DNA from: CAYRGG01 sp964423745
GTDB lineage: Bacteria; Pseudomonadota; Gammaproteobacteria; Competibacterales; Competibacteraceae
Reading direction: 5' to 3'
DNA: 64,000 nucleotides
NCBI GenBank assembly: GCA_964423745.1
Contig: CAYRGG010000012.1
Location: 25,524-89,523 of the forward strand
Shown here: positions 16,664 to 25,886 of the stretch, in pieces
How positions within the stretch are numbered: the stretch's first letter is position 1
Layout of the letters: each line of letters begins with the position of its first letter
Notes under the pieces: model-generated
Seen by the model: only the letters and a program-made list of their open reading frames with translations
The model's database searches: none
What the model was told of the DNA's origin: nothing
Made by a program: the position numbers and the translations under genes

Positions 16664-18427
16664 ATGTTTGCTAATTATTTTTCGACGCAGATGCATTTAT
16701 GCATTTTTAGAAAACCTATTTTTAATTTAGCAGGTTGCAGCAACTGCTTTTATTTACGCGACTTATTTTTAAGCCTGAGTTTGGTTTCTCTTTTGTGTTT
16801 TCCAGGGATCTCAATCAGTGACACTGTTGCTAACTCAAAGGGTATCGAATTAGGAAAAAGTGATCCAAAACTTGGATATACAACCGATTGTAAGATCGTG
16901 GATCCTTTCCCCGCAAACCTTATCGATAGCAGCGGTTTGAACAAGCGCCATGGCAGCATTCGCTTTAAGGCTCGAGATGGAAACACAATCACCGCCTTCA
17001 CTTACCGCGCTAGCCAGTTTGACGGTAATGGGCCGATTCTGTTTGTCATGCATGGCTCAGGGCGAACCGCAGAGTCTTACCTTAACGCCTTTAAGCCGAT
17101 TGCTGAGCGTCACTCAGCTTTGGCCGTGGCGCCTATGTTTGAGAAAAATTCCTACCCAACCTCAGAGAGTTACAACCTAGGCGTCGGTGTTAAAGGCACA
17201 CCCTCGGATGGCGTGTATCAACCTAAGGCATGGCGGGCGTCGGCGGATTATCTCTACTCCGAGATCGAACACTTATTCGAAGCGCTCAAGTCTAAGCTCA
17301 ACAGCCCTCAATGCAGTTACCGCATTTTTGGCCACAGTGCCGGTGGTCAGTTTACTCACCGCTTGCTCACCTTTCGTCCGGATGCTCGCGTCTTTCGTGC
17401 TGTGGCTGCCAACAGTGGTTGGTATACTTTACCAACTAATGGTAATGGTAATGGTAATGGTAGTGATCGGAATTACTTCATGCCTTACGGTTTGCAAGGC
17501 AGTCCCCTCACAAGCGATGATCTTAAGCAGACCTTCAGCCGCGAGCTCGTGGTGCTACTTGGCAGTGAAGATACCCTTACCGCTAAGGAGGACTCCAATG
17601 TACGTGGCTCGACCAAGGCAGAAGCACAAGGACCTAACCGATTGCAGCGTGGCAAGTCTTACTATAACCACGCCAGTTCGCAAGCTGCCACCCTAGGGTC
17701 AAAGTTTGCTTGGCTCACCGACACCGTGTTGGGGGCGGGCCATGACAAGGATGAGGTGGCCGCATCTGCAGGATGGTACTTATTTCGCAAAGCTGGAGAG
17801 CGCCCTTGCACACCCAGCACGGCCGCCGAGGCTAAAGGGCTTGTGATTAACGAAATTTTGGCTGATCCGCCTAAGGGTTCTGCGGGTGATGCCAACAATG
17901 ATGGCACACGAGATGCCAATGACGACGAGTTTGTAGAGCTGGTCAACACTGGATCCACCGAGATTTGTCTGACAGGCTGGACCCTTGGGGATGCCGCTGA
18001 GCCGGAACGCCATCGCTTCCCCATCAGTACTCGACTCGCTCCCGGCGCAGCCTTGGTTGTCTTTGGCGATGGGTTGCCTACCGGAAATTTTGGCGGAGCG
18101 CTAGTGCAGTGGGCAGCCTTTGGCGGCAAGATCAATATGAGTAACAGTGGCGATATAATAACTTTGGCTGATCGCAGTGGCAGAGTTCACTCTCAAATTT
18201 CCTGGGGAGACTGTGCCGGTGTTGCCTGCGCTGCTGAGCATATCGATGGCAGTTTAAACCTCGATCAAGCGACGGTAAGAAACCCAGAACTCATCGGTAA
18301 GTGGGTGCCCCATAACACTCTGTCGGCCGGTAAATTATTCTCTCCTGGTCGGCGCTCTGACGGTAAACCGTTCATGGGTAAGCCACTGCCCCCAACCAAC
18401 TTATCCATTGAGTTTACTTATGAGTGA
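16664..18427 (+). CDS. Exported alpha/beta hydrolase fused to a lamin-tail domain
   Basis: A 587-residue protein from the ATG at 16664 (AAGAGG spaced 7 nt; a TTG lies just upstream). A hydrophobic signal-like segment lies at about residues 33–52. The esterase domain has 'FVMHGSGRTAESY' as oxyanion region and nucleophile Ser in 'FGHSAGGQF', with 'GAGHDKDE' as a likely His region. A C-terminal lamin-tail domain (about 390–560) starts 'LVINEILADP' and contains 'DEFVELVNTG' and 'LTGWTLGD'. Lamin-tail domains in bacteria are surface or adhesion modules on secreted enzymes. The esterase part resembles the hydrolase at 25077–25886 in the nearby operon ('NRL.RG.S.Y'). An Asn-Gly run is encoded by a GGTAAT microsatellite. 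Confidence 0.8.
   Translation: MFANYFSTQMHLCIFRKPIFNLAGCSNCFYLRDLFLSLSLVSLLCFPGISISDTVANSKGIELGKSDPKLGYTTDCKIVDPFPANLIDSSGLNKRHGSIRFKARDGNTITAFTYRASQFDGNGPILFVMHGSGRTAESYLNAFKPIAERHSALAVAPMFEKNSYPTSESYNLGVGVKGTPSDGVYQPKAWRASADYLYSEIEHLFEALKSKLNSPQCSYRIFGHSAGGQFTHRLLTFRPDARVFRAVAANSGWYTLPTNGNGNGNGSDRNYFMPYGLQGSPLTSDDLKQTFSRELVVLLGSEDTLTAKEDSNVRGSTKAEAQGPNRLQRGKSYYNHASSQAATLGSKFAWLTDTVLGAGHDKDEVAASAGWYLFRKAGERPCTPSTAAEAKGLVINEILADPPKGSAGDANNDGTRDANDDEFVELVNTGSTEICLTGWTLGDAAEPERHRFPISTRLAPGAALVVFGDGLPTGNFGGALVQWAAFGGKINMSNSGDIITLADRSGRVHSQISWGDCAGVACAAEHIDGSLNLDQATVRNPELIGKWVPHNTLSAGKLFSPGRRSDGKPFMGKPLPPTNLSIEFTYE
17437..17465 (+). repeat. Hexanucleotide microsatellite in hydrolase gene
   Basis: Repeats of GGTAAT (three to four units) encode Asn-Gly dipeptides. 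Gain or loss of a unit stays in frame and would only change linker length. Confidence 0.8.
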
Positions 18428-18446
18428 GTCAGAATTGGCTCACTCA
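18421..18446 (+). terminator. Hairpin after hydrolase-LTD gene
   Basis: Inverted repeat TGAGTGAG (18421–18428) and CTCACTCA (18439–18446), overlapping the stop codon. The following DNA is A/T rich without a clean T run, so this is a moderate terminator candidate. Confidence 0.4.
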
Positions 18447-18607
18447 AATCAGTTAAAATTAGCTATTCTGAAACAGCACCTTTTGAGACTATTTGAATTG
18501 AACTCTAAGCAGTGAGAATTAAATACTACATTTTCCTAGCGCATTGAGTTTGATGGTTCTATATTTTTTGGGGCAATTCTTGTAGGGGCTGATCTGACTA
18601 ATGACCA

Positions 18608-19738
18608 ATGAATGAAAAAAAAATAAAAATCCAGGTAGAAAACCCTAAAAGTATAAAACTCATACTTACAGGTGATGTCCATCTAGCCACCAACTACCAC
18701 CAAAAAATGGCTGCTAGTTCCAAAAAAAAATTCCATTTACATGACGTCACAGATTTTACTTATCTTACAACGCCGTTTTTTCCACTGTTTAATTCAGCAG
18801 ACTTTGTCATAGCGAATCTTGAAACCCCCGTCCTAAATGAGGAACTCCCTCGCTATTATGGTGATTTGAAACAATACTACCATAGAGATTTTCCTGATCT
18901 CATATTTTCAGTATTGGAAAAACTAAATGTTAAAGCTATAACTTTAGCTAATAATCATATTTTAGATTATGGCCCCGACGGATTACTAAAAACGTTAGAG
19001 TATTTAAAAGATAAAAAACTTCCCTATATCGGCGCTGGAAAAGATTTTATGGAGGCAAAAAGAGCGTTATTTGTCGATTTTACTAAAGATAATCAAACTA
19101 TTCTTAAGGTGGCCATCCTCTCCGCTTTTGAGTATCGCAAAAAGTATCATGAGGTCTATGATTTTTATGCTAATAAAAACAAATCAGGTGTGAATAAATT
19201 AACTAGACGAATATTGGCTGACCATATTAAAGATATAAAACAAAATGATCCGGAGCGCTTTGTTATCTTCTATCCCCATTGGGGAAAAGACTATCAATGG
19301 GTGACTTCTCAGCAAGAACACTCTGCTGAAGCGATTGTTGAAGCTGGAGTTAACCTAATCATTGGACATGGATCCCATTTCTCACAAAATATCGTCTATC
19401 TCAACAACGTCCCTGTTGTCTATGGTCTTGGCAATTTTATTTTTCTAACGCCAGGAGGTTTTCGTAATAGACCAGAGATACCCTCAATAGGTTTAGTGGC
19501 TCAGCTAAATTTTAATTTGAATGAGAAAAAACCAAAATTTGATACAGGTCTTAAGCTTTATCCACTGCAAGCCAACAATCGCATAACCCTTTATCAACCT
19601 CGGTTTGCCAATAAACAAGAAGTTTTTGAAACCTTCACTCTATTTTTAGACAAAAGCCATGACAAAAAAGAGTTTCAAAATCAGGTTAAAACCGAGACCG
19701 ATGAGTTTGGAGAATACTTCAACTTAAAATTACCGTAA
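18608..19738 (+). CDS. capA: CapA-family metallophosphatase-fold protein
   Basis: A 376-residue protein of the poly-gamma-glutamate CapA family (calcineurin-like fold). Metal-site motifs are visible: 'LTGDVHLA' near residue 19, 'VIANLETPV', 'ITLANNHILDYG', 'IFYPHWGKDY' and 'IIGHGSHFSQNI'. In Bacillus, CapA works with the CapB/CapC ligase in making or anchoring poly-gamma-glutamate; many proteobacterial members have unknown roles. It has no signal peptide. It ends 14 nt from the convergent 1429-aa ligase-like gene, which supports a link to polyamide metabolism. Confidence 0.85.
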   Translation: MNEKKIKIQVENPKSIKLILTGDVHLATNYHQKMAASSKKKFHLHDVTDFTYLTTPFFPLFNSADFVIANLETPVLNEELPRYYGDLKQYYHRDFPDLIFSVLEKLNVKAITLANNHILDYGPDGLLKTLEYLKDKKLPYIGAGKDFMEAKRALFVDFTKDNQTILKVAILSAFEYRKKYHEVYDFYANKNKSGVNKLTRRILADHIKDIKQNDPERFVIFYPHWGKDYQWVTSQQEHSAEAIVEAGVNLIIGHGSHFSQNIVYLNNVPVVYGLGNFIFLTPGGFRNRPEIPSIGLVAQLNFNLNEKKPKFDTGLKLYPLQANNRITLYQPRFANKQEVFETFTLFLDKSHDKKEFQNQVKTETDEFGEYFNLKLP

Positions 19739-19752
19739 TATCTTTCTACTAA

Positions 19753-22700
19753 CTAACTAGCCATCTCCTGCGGTTTAGTAAAAATACTATTTTTTACAAT
19801 ATTTTTTACCATCATATCCAGCGTAAATGCTGAGGATTTTGTATCTTTAAACACAAGAACGATATTTTGTAAACCATAACTTTTCATCTCGGATCTCCAG
19901 TGGTTTTCTTCTTCTTTTCTAATGAGAAGATAAATAGTACAAATCTCATCAAATTTATAAAATATTTCTTTCATATTAATTCTATGAGTCAAGGTATCGA
20001 TGAGTACTATGTTTGGTTTTAATATCCTCAAAGCCGTAATGTCACTATTTGGTAGAAAGAAAAAATTAAGTTTGTTGTTACCATCTCTTGAACTATTAAT
20101 TATCGCTAATAACAAATTCTCAAATTCTATAAGTCCTTTGTTATTCAAAAATTCAGAAATATAAGCAGGATAAATATCGTTGCTGTTGTCTACTTTGTAA
20201 AGCACCTTAAAATCATTATAAGTACTCTCATTACCAATAATACCAAAAACAATGCCTTCCATTCTCGATCTAATAATTCTAGCCATACGCATCAAACCTA
20301 AGAAAGGATTTAAGGCTAATAAAGTTGGTCTCCATTTTGGTAAACTATCAGGTATTACAGGTGTTACTACTACATTACAATTCTGTTCGAAAGCATTCTC
20401 AACCATAGCTAACGATTCAGGAATATCAACATATTCAGGGATAACCAACATACTGTCATCCATTGTCATACAGGGTGTTAGACTCACTCTACGAATATAA
20501 TCTGTTTCGCAATGGCCGTTTGACCACTGCCCTTGAAATAGTCGCATTAGATTTAAAGGTGAAAATAGTTCACCTATATATAATGAATCGTCTTTTTCTG
20601 ATTTAATCGATGCTTTTTCTTTTATGGATAAGCCTATATCAAGAAAAAGAACTATGTCGTTTGCACCTAGATAATTGTAAACAAACTCTATTGCGGTCTC
20701 TACATCAGGTAACGAGGTTGAGTTTTTATAAGAACTATCCCTAGTGTTCATAACAAAAACAATATGTAAGTTTTTAGATTGCAATACTTTAATCCATTGT
20801 TGCCAATCAACCGGTAAGCCGACATTGTTTGTCACAATCAGCCAAATACATTCACGTTTTCTTAAAGACCAATTTTTAAACAGCTTCAGCGCATAATGAT
20901 CTCTTGGATCACAAACATAAGCACCCAAATGATCTAATTTAACTAACGAATAGCTGGCAGAGAAAAAGCGTTGATGGGATGATAAGGATATAACTTTGTT
21001 AATGTGTTCAACATCACTGTTAACTGTTAGTACAGCAGCGAGAGAAAATAACAGACTCCGTGATGGGGTAACTTTATCTGAAATAATTTGCGTACTAGCG
21101 CCATTAGCCCATAGTAAAGCTTTTGTGTCAGAGTCTTTATGAGTATCGACAACAGCGAGTGCTTTTCCTTGCTTTTTGATATGTTCTTGCAGTTTGGTGT
21201 TGCTAAAATCATTTGCATTAAAGGATACTAATACCAGATTTTTTATTGGAATAGTTTTTGTAAGTATGTGGTAAAGACTTTCATTTTCTAGATCTATCAC
21301 AACGGATTGGGATGAAATACTAGCTAAAAGCTTGTATACACGATGATGGATAATATCGTCATGACTGCGTTTTAAAATCTTTGGATCGATAAGTTCATCA
21401 GTAATCACAGTACAGGTAATTGAATTACACGGAGAACCAGAGGCGATCAAATCGCTTAATTTCCAGCTCATCACAGCCGCATCTAGATCTTGATGACATA
21501 AAAACTGATGCGACCGATCAATAAACGAACCCACCAATGTTGCATCATTGTAAAGTGTTTTTATTTTATCATCTGCCTGTAGCCCCGTAATGTATCCGAT
21601 TTTATTTAAAAGCGTAAAACAATTTTCTGCAACTTTGCCTTTGCTCTTATGCCCTGTGATGACAATTTTTGGTATCGATCCTGATCTATTTGCGTCGAGA
21701 AAAGGTTTCAAGATATGTTTAGTAATGTCACGTTTTTTACCAAAGGTGGGCAACATGTGAAGGTCCACACCTGGATTATTGTTGATTTCGATAATTTTGC
21801 CTGAACCCTCTCTCCAGGACCGTGATATATCATTTGAAACAAAATCTATTCCCGCAACGTCGAGTAAACAACTTTTCGCTGCGCTAACCGCCGCTGCTTT
21901 ATTGTCTGGATGAACTAGGTCTGTACAGTCTTCGGAAATACCGCCCAGTGAAGCATTTGATACTTCTCGTACTTGAACCTTTTGATTGTGATTTAAGACA
22001 CTATTGATAGATAAACTCTGTTTTTTCAGGACTTGTTTTAAGTTATCATCAATTTTTATTGGCATTAAGCATAAACCGTCACGTCGCTCTACTTTATTCT
22101 TTATTTCTATGAGCTCTGCAATGCTATGGAATCCATCACCTTCAATAGTTGCAGGCATTCTTTTAACTGCTGCAATAAACTGTTCATTAATAACAAGCAA
22201 ACGAAATTCATGCCCAGCGACATGTTCTTGTACAACCATTGCTTGACTGGTGAAGGGATTATTTTTATAGCTTTCAACAAGCTCCTGGGGAGAGTTAATA
22301 TTTAGTTGAACTCCTTTTCCTTTAGAACCTCGCCTAGGCTTTAATACAACAGGAAAAGATAATGTGGGTAATACCTTTAGTAACGATTTTTCATCTTTGA
22401 TGTTGTGTTGATTTGGCACGGGTGCTCCTGCTTGTTTAATATAATTTAAACTTGTTAATTTATCCCGAGCAATATGACATCCAATCGCGGTGGTTTTTTC
22501 AGAGTATCCAAAGGACAATAGTTTGCTGTGCTTTCCTTCACCAACCCAACCTTTTTTGCCAAAATCGTTATAAGAACTTACACCGAGTCTTCTTGCGATC
22601 TGCCTTCTTTCATTAGCGATATATTCATCTAGCGTAAAAGCAAATTTCTGTCGATTTTGGTGATAAAACTCCTTTAATTCCTGTGCATTTTTGCCAAAAA

Positions 22701-24042
22701 TTATAAGGTCATAAAGAATTTGAATACATTCCACAAGCTTCGGTAACATGCTTGATCGAATGATTTCAAAGACAATTTCGTGTCTATTTTCTGAGATACT
22801 GTGGTATCCATAGTGCCTTACTTCATGGCGAGATGCTTGTTGTATCAATACTATTACTTGAGGGATTATAAGGATTAGTTTATTCTCAAGCTGAATTGTA
22901 GTGACTTTTAAATCATCACCTAATACATCTATAATTACCTGTCGAAAAATTCCAATATTGTCTTTGTCTACTTCTTCTAATAGATTACCAGATCCCTCAA
23001 CAACAACTCGCGCAGATGGCGTTAAACTTACAATACTTGGACCTGGATATGCGGTAGAACTTAAAATACGAAAACTTTGTCGCAATTTGCATCGTTTTGG
23101 TCTATCGATTGGGCGAAAACGCTCTTTAAAAAAGTGTAAACCCTCTGTTTTTCCGGCGCCCCCATCGTTAAATATTCTAACGTTAGCATCAACAGAGTAA
23201 AATTTGACAGCAAGCTGATTAATGAGAAACTCCGAAAGACCATCATAAACTTCAGAAACTTTTCTAAATAAACAATAACCAATATTATTTACAATTTCGC
23301 CGCTTATCATTCCGACAATTTTTTTGTTATCTATAGCGACTAAAATGATGTGATGCAGAAAATTATGATTTTTGATGATTTCTGAATAATAGTCTTTGTC
23401 AAACAAACTATCGTATCTCTGATATGCAGCATGACTCCAAGAATTGTTAAGTTCTATAATGTTGTTATAATAAATGTCGTTATAGTCTTCGATGACGATG
23501 TTTTTATGATTATGTCTCAGTTTGTTAATTTTTCTTCTAATATAACCATACTCTTTTCCATATAATTGAATTAGACTTTGTAAACTATAACGGTATTCTG
23601 GACCAACCCTGTATTCTTGATAGGAAAACACAGAACTAAAATCTTTGGATTTTTGTAAAAAGGCAATTTGATCATCATTTAACCATCTGACAAGTATATT
23701 ATTAGCCCTGCGTTTATTAAAACTATTACAAAAACTTGCACATTTCTTTAAGACGTTGATATAATCGTCTGGGGTTCCTTTACCAAAAGGAAGAACTATT
23801 ATTGATAAAACGCCGTTACTTAGTATAAAAGGCACAAATAAATTATCTAAGATAATCCAATAAGATTGGCGTTTTGCTCTAAAGGTTTGTCCATAAAAAA
23901 GGGTAAATTGACTCCACCAAGAACTAACAACGCATGTTGAGTTACTTTTATAATAATCATATATTTCCTTATGCTCTAGCTGTAACTCGTTCAAGTCATT
24001 AATACTGCTAATCGATGATTTTGAGGAGTATTGCATATTCAT
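19753..24042 (-). CDS. LPG-synthase-type GNAT fused to cyanophycin-synthetase-like ATP-grasp ligase
   Basis: A 1429-residue multidomain protein. Residues 25–320 match DUF2156 / LPG synthase C-terminal (aminoacyl-tRNA-dependent GNAT-type transferase), ending in the signature-like 'GGAGKTEGLHFFKERFRP'. Residues 323–480 resemble the N domain of cyanophycin synthetase ('FRILSSTAYPGPSIV', 'RHEIVFEIIRSSML'). Residues 500–775 are an ATP-grasp domain with 'FPVVLKPRRGSKGKGVQL', 'VVQEHVAGHEFRLLV' and metal ligands in 'IIEINNNPGVDLHM', so it looks active. Residues 790–1055 look like a decayed Mur-ligase domain: its P-loop reads 'TGHKSKGK' instead of TGTNGKTT. Residues 1056–1429 are unrecognised. The likely role is ATP-dependent amide-bond formation plus aminoacyl transfer. 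It is the last gene of the operon, 65 nt after cyanophycinase. True CphA is about 870 aa with two active sites; this has one. Confidence 0.75.
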   Translation of the reverse strand: MNMQYSSKSSISSINDLNELQLEHKEIYDYYKSNSTCVVSSWWSQFTLFYGQTFRAKRQSYWIILDNLFVPFILSNGVLSIIVLPFGKGTPDDYINVLKKCASFCNSFNKRRANNILVRWLNDDQIAFLQKSKDFSSVFSYQEYRVGPEYRYSLQSLIQLYGKEYGYIRRKINKLRHNHKNIVIEDYNDIYYNNIIELNNSWSHAAYQRYDSLFDKDYYSEIIKNHNFLHHIILVAIDNKKIVGMISGEIVNNIGYCLFRKVSEVYDGLSEFLINQLAVKFYSVDANVRIFNDGGAGKTEGLHFFKERFRPIDRPKRCKLRQSFRILSSTAYPGPSIVSLTPSARVVVEGSGNLLEEVDKDNIGIFRQVIIDVLGDDLKVTTIQLENKLILIIPQVIVLIQQASRHEVRHYGYHSISENRHEIVFEIIRSSMLPKLVECIQILYDLIIFGKNAQELKEFYHQNRQKFAFTLDEYIANERRQIARRLGVSSYNDFGKKGWVGEGKHSKLLSFGYSEKTTAIGCHIARDKLTSLNYIKQAGAPVPNQHNIKDEKSLLKVLPTLSFPVVLKPRRGSKGKGVQLNINSPQELVESYKNNPFTSQAMVVQEHVAGHEFRLLVINEQFIAAVKRMPATIEGDGFHSIAELIEIKNKVERRDGLCLMPIKIDDNLKQVLKKQSLSINSVLNHNQKVQVREVSNASLGGISEDCTDLVHPDNKAAAVSAAKSCLLDVAGIDFVSNDISRSWREGSGKIIEINNNPGVDLHMLPTFGKKRDITKHILKPFLDANRSGSIPKIVITGHKSKGKVAENCFTLLNKIGYITGLQADDKIKTLYNDATLVGSFIDRSHQFLCHQDLDAAVMSWKLSDLIASGSPCNSITCTVITDELIDPKILKRSHDDIIHHRVYKLLASISSQSVVIDLENESLYHILTKTIPIKNLVLVSFNANDFSNTKLQEHIKKQGKALAVVDTHKDSDTKALLWANGASTQIISDKVTPSRSLLFSLAAVLTVNSDVEHINKVISLSSHQRFFSASYSLVKLDHLGAYVCDPRDHYALKLFKNWSLRKRECIWLIVTNNVGLPVDWQQWIKVLQSKNLHIVFVMNTRDSSYKNSTSLPDVETAIEFVYNYLGANDIVLFLDIGLSIKEKASIKSEKDDSLYIGELFSPLNLMRLFQGQWSNGHCETDYIRRVSLTPCMTMDDSMLVIPEYVDIPESLAMVENAFEQNCNVVVTPVIPDSLPKWRPTLLALNPFLGLMRMARIIRSRMEGIVFGIIGNESTYNDFKVLYKVDNSNDIYPAYISEFLNNKGLIEFENLLLAIINSSRDGNNKLNFFFLPNSDITALRILKPNIVLIDTLTHRINMKEIFYKFDEICTIYLLIRKEEENHWRSEMKSYGLQNIVLVFKDTKSSAFTLDMMVKNIVKNSIFTKPQEMAS

Positions 24043-24107
24043 TATTTTTTACGACTCGTGGTATGCGTTAATATTATTATCAGGCTGTTTTTATTAGAAA
24101 GCTGGCG

Positions 24108-25067
24108 TTACTTAATAAAGTGAGTTCTTGTTATTGCAGTTTTAGTGCGCTCGCGTACAGCCTGATATAAGAGTTCGAGATCAATGACAGCTCCTGCTTG
24201 AAAATCCATCTCCTGGGCTGGATGTGTCTCGGATGACGCAAAAAGTACAGTGACGGTGGATTTCCCTAGCACTTGGACATGCTTCCCTGCAACCACTAAG
24301 GCTGTTTCTTCATCAACGCCAAATCCAAGGAGACCTGGATTTTCCTGGACAACCCGCGTTAAACGCTGTTTGCGATTACGTGCTAAGAAATGCTGGTCGA
24401 TGACGCTGTCCGGCAAAAAATTAAACCCAGTTTCGATCTCGGCGTCTGGATTTCCCCGAGCAATCATGATGCGCGACTGGATTGCAGCACCAGCCGAAGT
24501 TCCACCGATGACGCCACCGCGGGCAAGCAAGGCGTAAAGTTCACGCTCGACAGCCGTTCCGAGGTATATACTGGCAAGGTGGGACTGGGAACCTCCGCTA
24601 ATCCAGACACCGGTAGCGTGACGTAGGGGTTCGACAAAGGTGTCACTATCGGCCTCTTGCCGGAAGAGTGTATGTAGCACGGAGACCGGCTGTTCCACCC
24701 CACGATCTCGCCATTCAGCGTTAATCCTGTCGGCGTTGGGAACTTCCTGGGATTTAACTCTAGCTGTCGGTATCACCACTAAACGGGCTTGACTGCCACC
24801 AGTTTCTTGTAAGAAGCGGTCAAAAATCACGTCGGGCAAGTCACCACCACCACAAATCAAAAGAACACCAGGAATGCCGGACCGGTCCATCCGATCTAAT
24901 GAGTTTGCAAAAGTATTTTCAGTATTCATCAATAAAATCAAAACCACAGGGATATAGAAGGTCATCGAAACGAGGGATGTTAAAACACATTGCAAAGACT
25001 TAATGACGCCATATCCACACCCTGCTGTATTTCCCCAAGCAAAGGCTTTTCTATAAACAGTTGACAT
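24108..25067 (-). CDS. Cyanophycinase (peptidase family S51), membrane-targeted
   Basis: A 319-residue serine hydrolase. Family motifs are 'LLICGGGDLPDVI' (about 69–81), 'WISGGSQSHL' (about 155–164), nucleophile Ser191 in 'GGTSAGAAI', 'DQHFLARNRKQRL' (His226) and 'GFGVDEETAL'. S51 cyanophycinases cut the Asp–Arg polymer cyanophycin to beta-aspartyl dipeptides. A hydrophobic segment at about 27–49 suggests export or membrane anchoring, as in extracellular CphE-type enzymes. The first 20 residues are atypical, so the start may be internal. Its place beside a CphA-like ligase suggests it trims or recycles that product. Confidence 0.85.
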   Translation of the reverse strand: MSTVYRKAFAWGNTAGCGYGVIKSLQCVLTSLVSMTFYIPVVLILLMNTENTFANSLDRMDRSGIPGVLLICGGGDLPDVIFDRFLQETGGSQARLVVIPTARVKSQEVPNADRINAEWRDRGVEQPVSVLHTLFRQEADSDTFVEPLRHATGVWISGGSQSHLASIYLGTAVERELYALLARGGVIGGTSAGAAIQSRIMIARGNPDAEIETGFNFLPDSVIDQHFLARNRKQRLTRVVQENPGLLGFGVDEETALVVAGKHVQVLGKSTVTVLFASSETHPAQEMDFQAGAVIDLELLYQAVRERTKTAITRTHFIK

Positions 25068-25076
25068 ATCGGCAAT

Positions 25077-25886
25077 TCAAACTTTTATACCAAGCGCCTC
25101 GTAGCACTGTTTAGTTTCAAGCATTGCCCGAGAGGAATGACCAATCCCTGGCGCTTCAACTAACCGCCAATTAAAGGCCCAGGCGTGTTGACGAGCCACC
25201 TCTAGGCTAGCTTTGTAGATTGAGCGTCCGCGAGCCAACCGGTTTGCTCCTTGGCGCATGGCTGCTTCGGATGTGATAAGGTTTCGGTTTTCCACATCCT
25301 TTTGTCCTAAATAGATAGTAATAGGTAGCGCCAGATAAGCTTGGAGACGCGCTGCTGCCTCTCCAGGCGCAAAAATATTCTTGAATCCGAAAGGGGCGGG
25401 TTCGTCAAGCCAAGGACCCACATAGGCCGAGGGATTGGTGATAACAATCCGTTCTGTGCCAGAAAGTGGTGAGTAAGCACACATTCGCGACAGCATTTGT
25501 CCACCGGCAGAATGGCCAAATAGAAAAAACCGTGCGGAAGGTTGATCAATCAAGTCGCGCATCCACTCAAAAAGCTTCTGTACAAGTGGCCCTGTCCAAT
25601 GTTCACGAGGTTGTTTTTGCCCACGTCGAATGACACCGGCTCTGCTATAGCGCCAGTTGGGAAAGCGATTTCGATCCATAAGAGGTGCGCATGTGACTAG
25701 ATCTGCACGCTTCGCCAAAACAATCGCTTTATTACGTATTCCTGATGCATCGCGCCGCAATCCATCAAATAAAAACAATATTCCCGATGTCGAAGTAGGG
25801 TCAGGTCGATAGGTGAAGACTGTCAACTCTTCACCACGGATTAGTGTCGTCATCTGGCTTGCGCCGTGGGGAAGAAAAGTTGACAC
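25077..25886 (-). CDS. Alpha/beta hydrolase (esterase/PHB-depolymerase-like)
   Basis: A 269-residue hydrolase with nucleophile Ser in 'FLFGHSAGGQML', oxyanion region 'LFLFDGLRRDAS' and a likely catalytic His in 'EAPGIGHSS'. It has no clear signal peptide. The GTG start overlaps the TAG stop of the preceding Mur-like gene by 1 nt, so the two are translationally coupled. It is related to the esterase half of the 16664–18427 protein. The substrate is unknown; in this operon it could cleave an ester on the cluster product. Confidence 0.8.
   Translation of the reverse strand: MSTFLPHGASQMTTLIRGEELTVFTYRPDPTSTSGILFLFDGLRRDASGIRNKAIVLAKRADLVTCAPLMDRNRFPNWRYSRAGVIRRGQKQPREHWTGPLVQKLFEWMRDLIDQPSARFFLFGHSAGGQMLSRMCAYSPLSGTERIVITNPSAYVGPWLDEPAPFGFKNIFAPGEAAARLQAYLALPITIYLGQKDVENRNLITSEAAMRQGANRLARGRSIYKASLEVARQHAWAFNWRLVEAPGIGHSSRAMLETKQCYEALGIKV

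Noticed and set aside
17187..17696. 169-codon plus-strand frame inside the hydrolase-LTD gene
   Set aside because: It lies in another frame of a gene with clear esterase motifs, so it is a shadow frame.
19753..24042. Calling the 1429-aa protein a true cyanophycin synthetase
   Set aside because: It has an extra GNAT domain, a decayed Mur site and an unknown C-terminus, so arginine addition to a cyanophycin side chain is unlikely. The product is left open.
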